Source: Mucinivorans hirudinis (lineage in GTDB: Bacteria; Bacteroidota; Bacteroidia; Bacteroidales; Rikenellaceae). From it: DNA of 64,000 nucleotides. The notes beneath the pieces were generated by a model. The model saw nothing but the letters and a program-made list of their open reading frames with translations. It was not told the DNA's origin and made no database searches. The translations under genes were made by a program, and so were the position numbers. Position 1 is the first letter of the stretch. Every line of letters begins with the position of its first letter. Location: NCBI GenBank assembly GCA_000723505.1, contig HG934468.1:1830798-1894797 (forward strand). Direction: 5' to 3'. Shown here one piece after another: positions 60,891-64,000 of this stretch.

Positions 60891-62225
60891 ATGTTTGAGA
60901 ATTTAAGCGAAAGATTAGAGAGGTCATTTAAGATACTCAAAGGGCAGGGCAAGATTACAGAAATCAACGTTGCCGAGAGCCTCAAGGATGTTCGCCGCGC
61001 ACTTATCGAGGCGGACGTAAACTATAAGGTTGCCAAAACCTTTATTGACGATGTGAAGGTTAAGGCTGTGGGCACGGAGGTGCTCACGGCGGTCAATCCC
61101 TCGCAGATGATTGTCAAGATTGTGCACGATGAACTCGCTGCGCTAATGGGTGGCAAGGCGGTGGAAATCAACCTCAAAGATTCGCCCTCGATCATTCTTG
61201 TGGCAGGTCTGCAAGGTTCGGGTAAGACCACCTTTTCGGGCAAGTTGGCAAATATGCTCAAGAAGAAGGGGCGCGGTGTTATGCTTATCGCAGGTGATAT
61301 TTATCGCCCTGCGGCAATAGACCAGCTCAAGATTCTGGGCGAGCAAATTGGCGTTGAGGTATACTCCGAACCCGAGAATAAGAATGCTGTTCAGTTAGTC
61401 GAAAACGGTATTAAGTATGCCAAGAGTAAGGGCACGAATACCATTATTGTCGATACGGCAGGGCGTTTGGCTATCGACGAGCAGATGATGCAGGAGATTA
61501 CGGCTATAAAGCGTGCAATCAGTCCGAGCGAGACGCTCTTTGTTGTCGATTCTATGACCGGTCAGGATGCCGTGAACACAGCTAAGGAGTTCAACGATAA
61601 ACTTGATTTTGACGGCGTTGTGCTCACCAAGTTGGATGGCGACACCCGCGGCGGTGCTGCAATCTCGATTCGTGCGGTTGTCAATAAGCCTCTCAAATTC
61701 GTCTCCAACGGCGAGAAGATGGAGGCACTCGATGTCTTCCATCCCGAACGTATGGCTGACCGCATCCTTGGTATGGGTGATATTGTCTCGCTGGTAGAAA
61801 AAGCTCAGGAGCAATTCGACGAGGAGGAGGCGCGCAAGCTCCAGAGCAAACTCAGAAAGGATACCTTCAATTTCGATGACTTCTTGAAGCAGATTCAGCA
61901 AATCAAGAAGATGGGCAACATTAAGGATATAGCCTCAATGATACCCGGTATAGGCAAGGCACTAAAAAATGTGGAGATGGACAACTCGATGTTCAAGCAG
62001 ACAGAGGCGATTATTTACTCTATGACCCCTGCCGAGCGCGAAAATCCGGCACTTATCAACGGCTCGCGCAAGCAACGTATTGCCAAAGGTAGCGGCGTTG
62101 AGGTTGCCGATGTGAACAGGCTATTAACGCAGTTCGACCAAACCCGCAAAATGATGAAGATGGTAGCAGGTGGCGGTTTGCAGAAGGCGGCAGCACTAAA
62201 CAATAAAAAGAAAAAGAAGAGGTAA
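60891..62225 (+). CDS. ffh: Signal recognition particle GTPase Ffh
   Basis: 444 aa, the usual length for SRP54/Ffh. N domain (FENLSERLERSFKILKGQG), GTPase G domain with GLQGSGKTTFSGKL (G1, about residues 107-120), DTAGR (G3), TKLDGDTRGG (G4) and the Met-rich M domain (residues about 300-434) with RIAKGSG. Ffh binds signal sequences on ribosomes with the SRP RNA and delivers them to FtsY. Core chromosomal gene, marking the right edge of the mobile region. Confidence 0.98.
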   Translation: MFENLSERLERSFKILKGQGKITEINVAESLKDVRRALIEADVNYKVAKTFIDDVKVKAVGTEVLTAVNPSQMIVKIVHDELAALMGGKAVEINLKDSPSIILVAGLQGSGKTTFSGKLANMLKKKGRGVMLIAGDIYRPAAIDQLKILGEQIGVEVYSEPENKNAVQLVENGIKYAKSKGTNTIIVDTAGRLAIDEQMMQEITAIKRAISPSETLFVVDSMTGQDAVNTAKEFNDKLDFDGVVLTKLDGDTRGGAAISIRAVVNKPLKFVSNGEKMEALDVFHPERMADRILGMGDIVSLVEKAQEQFDEEEARKLQSKLRKDTFNFDDFLKQIQQIKKMGNIKDIASMIPGIGKALKNVEMDNSMFKQTEAIIYSMTPAERENPALINGSRKQRIAKGSGVEVADVNRLLTQFDQTRKMMKMVAGGGLQKAAALNNKKKKKR

Positions 62226-62242
62226 CTGAGCGTGAAATAAAT

Positions 62243-62278
62243 ACAATGGTTTGCTAAAAATTTTTAGCAAACCATTGT
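62243..62278. terminator. 36-bp perfect palindrome / bidirectional terminator
   Basis: ACAATGGTTTGCTAAAAA (62243-62260) and TTTTTAGCAAACCATTGT (62261-62278) are exact complements with no spacer. In RNA the centre would open into a loop, giving a T run on each strand. It separates ffh from the ars operon. Confidence 0.75.
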
Positions 62279-62293
62279 TAATTTACAATTTTT

Positions 62294-62311
62294 GTTCGTA
62301 TATTTGCGAAC
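62294..62311 (+). promoter_or_regulatory. ArsR operator over promoter, site 1
   Basis: GTTCG-TATATTTG-CGAAC: an inverted repeat wrapped exactly around the -7 box TATATTTG, 13 nt before the arsR ATG. Repressor binding would cover the promoter. Confidence 0.75.
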
Positions 62312-62324
62312 GGAAAAAGAGATT

Positions 62325-62648
62325 ATGGCAAAAGATTACACACCAAAAGAGGAGCAGATAGCTCGATTTGCAAAGGCGTTGGGACATCCGGCACGAGTGG
62401 CGATATTGAGGTTTTTGGCATCGCAGGATTGCTGTTTTTTTGGCGACATACACGAAGTGCTGCCCATTGCCAAAGCGACTGTATCACAGCACTTAACTGA
62501 GCTGAAAAATGCAGGGCTGATTCAGGGCGAGATTCAACCGCCAAAGGTGAAATACTGCATCGACCCCTCGCAGTGGGCATTGGCAAAGGAGTTAATCGGC
62601 GAGTTTATGAGTTGCTGTAATCCTGAAAGCGGCAAGTGCTGCAAATAG
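62325..62648 (+). CDS. ArsR/SmtB-family metalloregulator
   Basis: 107 aa from MAKDYTPKEEQIARFAK; the frame extends to 62292, but that would put the operator inside the gene. Winged HTH with HPARVAILRFLASQDCCFFGDI and ATVSQHLTELKNAGLI. Thiol ligands are available at CC (residues about 42-43) and a C-terminal CCNPESGKCCK tail, suited to As(III) or another soft metal. It represses the downstream genes until the metal binds. Confidence 0.92.
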   Translation: MAKDYTPKEEQIARFAKALGHPARVAILRFLASQDCCFFGDIHEVLPIAKATVSQHLTELKNAGLIQGEIQPPKVKYCIDPSQWALAKELIGEFMSCCNPESGKCCK

Positions 62649-62668
62649 AAACTTTTTCTGCAAAGATT

Positions 62669-62686
62669 GTTCGTATTTTTGCGAAT
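62669..62686 (+). promoter_or_regulatory. ArsR operator over promoter, site 2
   Basis: GTTCG-TATTTTTG-CGAAT, the same layout as site 1 around a second -7 box, 22 nt before the thioredoxin-like gene. The two sites are near-identical, so one regulator probably controls both. Confidence 0.72.
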
Positions 62687-62708
62687 TACAAACTAAAAAA
62701 ACATAGAT

Positions 62709-62942
62709 ATGGAAATCAAAGTATTGGGCACGGGTTGTGCGGGGTGCAAGGCACTCTATGAAACCACGAAACAGGCAGTAGCCGAATCCGGCATTGATGC
62801 CACTGTTGTAAAGGTGGAGGATTTGATGCAGATTATGAATTACAATGTTATGTCGATGCCAGCTTTGGTGATTGACGAAAAGGTGGTGTCCAAGGGGCAG
62901 AGACTCTCCCTTGCTCAGGTTAAGGAGTTAATTACTAAATAA
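62709..62942 (+). CDS. Thioredoxin-family small redox protein
   Basis: 77 aa with GTGCAGCKALYE (CxxC at about residues 10-13) and YNVMSMPALVIDEKVVSKG, the pattern of 'redox-active disulfide protein 2' (thioredoxin_3 fold). It probably carries electrons to the ars-linked membrane proteins downstream. Confidence 0.9.
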   Translation: MEIKVLGTGCAGCKALYETTKQAVAESGIDATVVKVEDLMQIMNYNVMSMPALVIDEKVVSKGQRLSLAQVKELITK

Positions 62943-62951
62943 TCAGAGACG

Positions 62952-63350
62952 ATGAAGCGAATACTTTCAATCACCATAGCTGCCCTTGTGATGGTCTCTT
63001 GCGGCAGTGGCACTTCAAAAAAGCAGACGGCAACGGAGACAAAATCAGCAGATGTAACCGAGGTTCTCTACTTCCACGGCAAGAAACGCTGCATCACCTG
63101 CAACGCCATTGAAAAGCTGACTAAAGAGGTTGTCGATTCTCTTTCAAACGACAAAATAGTTATGAAGGTTATCGACATCACCCAAGACGAGGCTACGGCG
63201 GACAAATACGAAATTACGTGGTCATCGCTTATTCTCGACCGTGGTGGCAAGGTGGAGAACCTGACCGAGATGGGATTTGGATATGCGAAGAATCAACCTG
63301 CCCTGTTCAAAGCGAAACTCACTGAGGCACTTATCAAAATCGCCGAATAA
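62952..63350 (+). CDS. ArsF-like (nitrophenyl compound nitroreductase subunit) lipoprotein
   Basis: 132 aa. Lipoprotein signal (ALVMVSCGSG, Cys about residue 17), then a thioredoxin-like domain with YFHGKKRCITCNAIEKLT (CxxC). It matches the ArsF family found beside ArsG-type permeases in Bacteroidetes. Its stop overlaps the next ATG by 1 nt. Confidence 0.85.
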   Translation: MKRILSITIAALVMVSCGSGTSKKQTATETKSADVTEVLYFHGKKRCITCNAIEKLTKEVVDSLSNDKIVMKVIDITQDEATADKYEITWSSLILDRGGKVENLTEMGFGYAKNQPALFKAKLTEALIKIAE

Positions 63351-64000
63351 TGGAATGGTTGCAACAACTCTTAGATAGCAGCACCGTTCCTTTGGTTACG
63401 GCATTTCTGTTGGGATTGCTCACGGCGGTTAGCCCCTGTCCATTGGCGACCAATATCACCGCCATCGGATTTATCAGCAAAGACATCGAGAGCCGCCACC
63501 GCATATTTTGGAACGGGATACTCTATACTGTTGGGCGAATTATCACCTATGCAGGTATCGGGTTTATCCTTATTCCTATTCTGCGTGAGGGGGCGAGTAT
63601 CTATGCTATCCAGAAGACAATCGGCAAGTATGGCGAGATTGTGATTGCTCCGGCACTTATCCTCATAGGGCTTTTTATGCTCTTTGGTGAGCGACTCAAT
63701 CTGCCTAAATTCGGATTTAAGGGTGGTTCAGAGAACCTCAAAAAGCGTGGTGGTTGGGGTGCATTGCTCTTGGGGGTGCTCTTCTCGCTGGCATTTTGCC
63801 CATCGAGCGGTATTTTCTATTTCGGAATGTTGATGCCAATGGCGGCGGCTGAAACGGGAGGTTATCTATTGCCGTTTGTGTTTGCCATCGCAACAGGGCT
63901 GCCCGTGATTATCGTGGCGTGGATATTGGCATATAGCGTAGCGGGGCTTGGTAAGTTCTACCACCGTATGCAGAGTTTTCAAAAAGTTATGAATTTCGTT
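63350..64000 (+). CDS. ArsG-family / CcdA-like membrane permease (partial)
   Basis: The frame starts MEWLQQLLDSSTVPLVTAFL and runs off the window with 217 codons and no stop. Six or so hydrophobic helices, with TAVSPCPLATNITAIGF and LAFCPSSGIFYFGMLMP carrying the Pro-Cys and Cys-Pro pairs of DsbD/CcdA-type electron carriers. ArsG-family proteins are annotated as organoarsenical efflux permeases. It works with the CxxC proteins encoded upstream. Confidence 0.87.
   Translation, partial: MEWLQQLLDSSTVPLVTAFLLGLLTAVSPCPLATNITAIGFISKDIESRHRIFWNGILYTVGRIITYAGIGFILIPILREGASIYAIQKTIGKYGEIVIAPALILIGLFMLFGERLNLPKFGFKGGSENLKKRGGWGALLLGVLFSLAFCPSSGIFYFGMLMPMAAAETGGYLLPFVFAIATGLPVIIVAWILAYSVAGLGKFYHRMQSFQKVMNFV

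Overview
This window reads as a Bacteroidales chromosome (human-gut type, possibly Rikenellaceae; genus not provable here). The evidence is TAnnTTTG -7 promoter boxes, almost no Shine-Dalgarno sites, a fimbrillin/DUF3575/DUF5119 operon, Bacteroidales-type tyrosine recombinases, and Ffh beside an ars-type ArsR/ArsF/ArsG operon. Only the last 3 kb (ffh and the ars cluster) looks like stable chromosome. The rest is a stack of mobile and defence DNA.

Region 1 (1-16.1 kb) is tightly packed cargo of an integrative element, all on the + strand. It holds many small unrecognised proteins, several with zinc ribbons, a catalytic-domain-only tyrosine recombinase, a 998-aa adenine-methylase/SF2-helicase fusion, a 601-aa helical-repeat protein and an RNase H-fold protein. 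An IS256-family element (12869-14339) splits one membrane-anchored protein after codon 7. Region 2 (16.1-21.2 kb) is a defence and toxin cluster: an intact hipBA, a relic hipBA whose hipA is cut to 31 codons, an AAA-type ATPase, and a retron. The retron shows a promoter, a 231-nt msr-msd candidate with 13-bp a1/a2 inverted repeats, a small membrane protein and the reverse transcriptase.

Region 3 (21.4-25.3 kb) is the integration module: six TAGACG repeats at exactly 10-bp spacing, a multi-HTH DNA-binding protein, a tyrosine integrase, an excisionase-like protein and an Hc1-like histone. Region 4 (25.3-40 kb, - strand) is a predicted restriction-modification-like defence operon: XRE controller, 95-aa protein, C5 methylase, GHKL ATPase, Z1 helicase/ATPase, PD-(D/E)XK protein, AIPR, DUF2971. 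An IS4-family copy cuts the operon off from its controller and an IS30-family copy breaks the last gene. A SLOG-fold protein lies upstream.

Region 5 (40.4-48.3 kb) has a small AraC/zinc-ribbon cluster and a decayed prophage whose terminase is split by an IS1634-like element. Region 6 (48.3-58.3 kb) is an Rrf2-headed fimbrial operon on the - strand. Upstream, a 21-bp perfect inverted repeat brackets a 1.15-kb segment carrying an AraC gene and an outward promoter, next to a truncated invertase-type recombinase. This looks like a phase-variable promoter switch that may now be locked. Region 7 (58.3-60.9 kb) contains a second, near-identical IS4 copy without target duplication, a decayed second integration module with the same 10-bp phased repeats, an IS256-end scrap, and candidate structured RNA. 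Region 8 is ffh, a 36-bp palindrome, and arsR, a thioredoxin-like protein, arsF-like and arsG-like genes with twin operators over their promoters.
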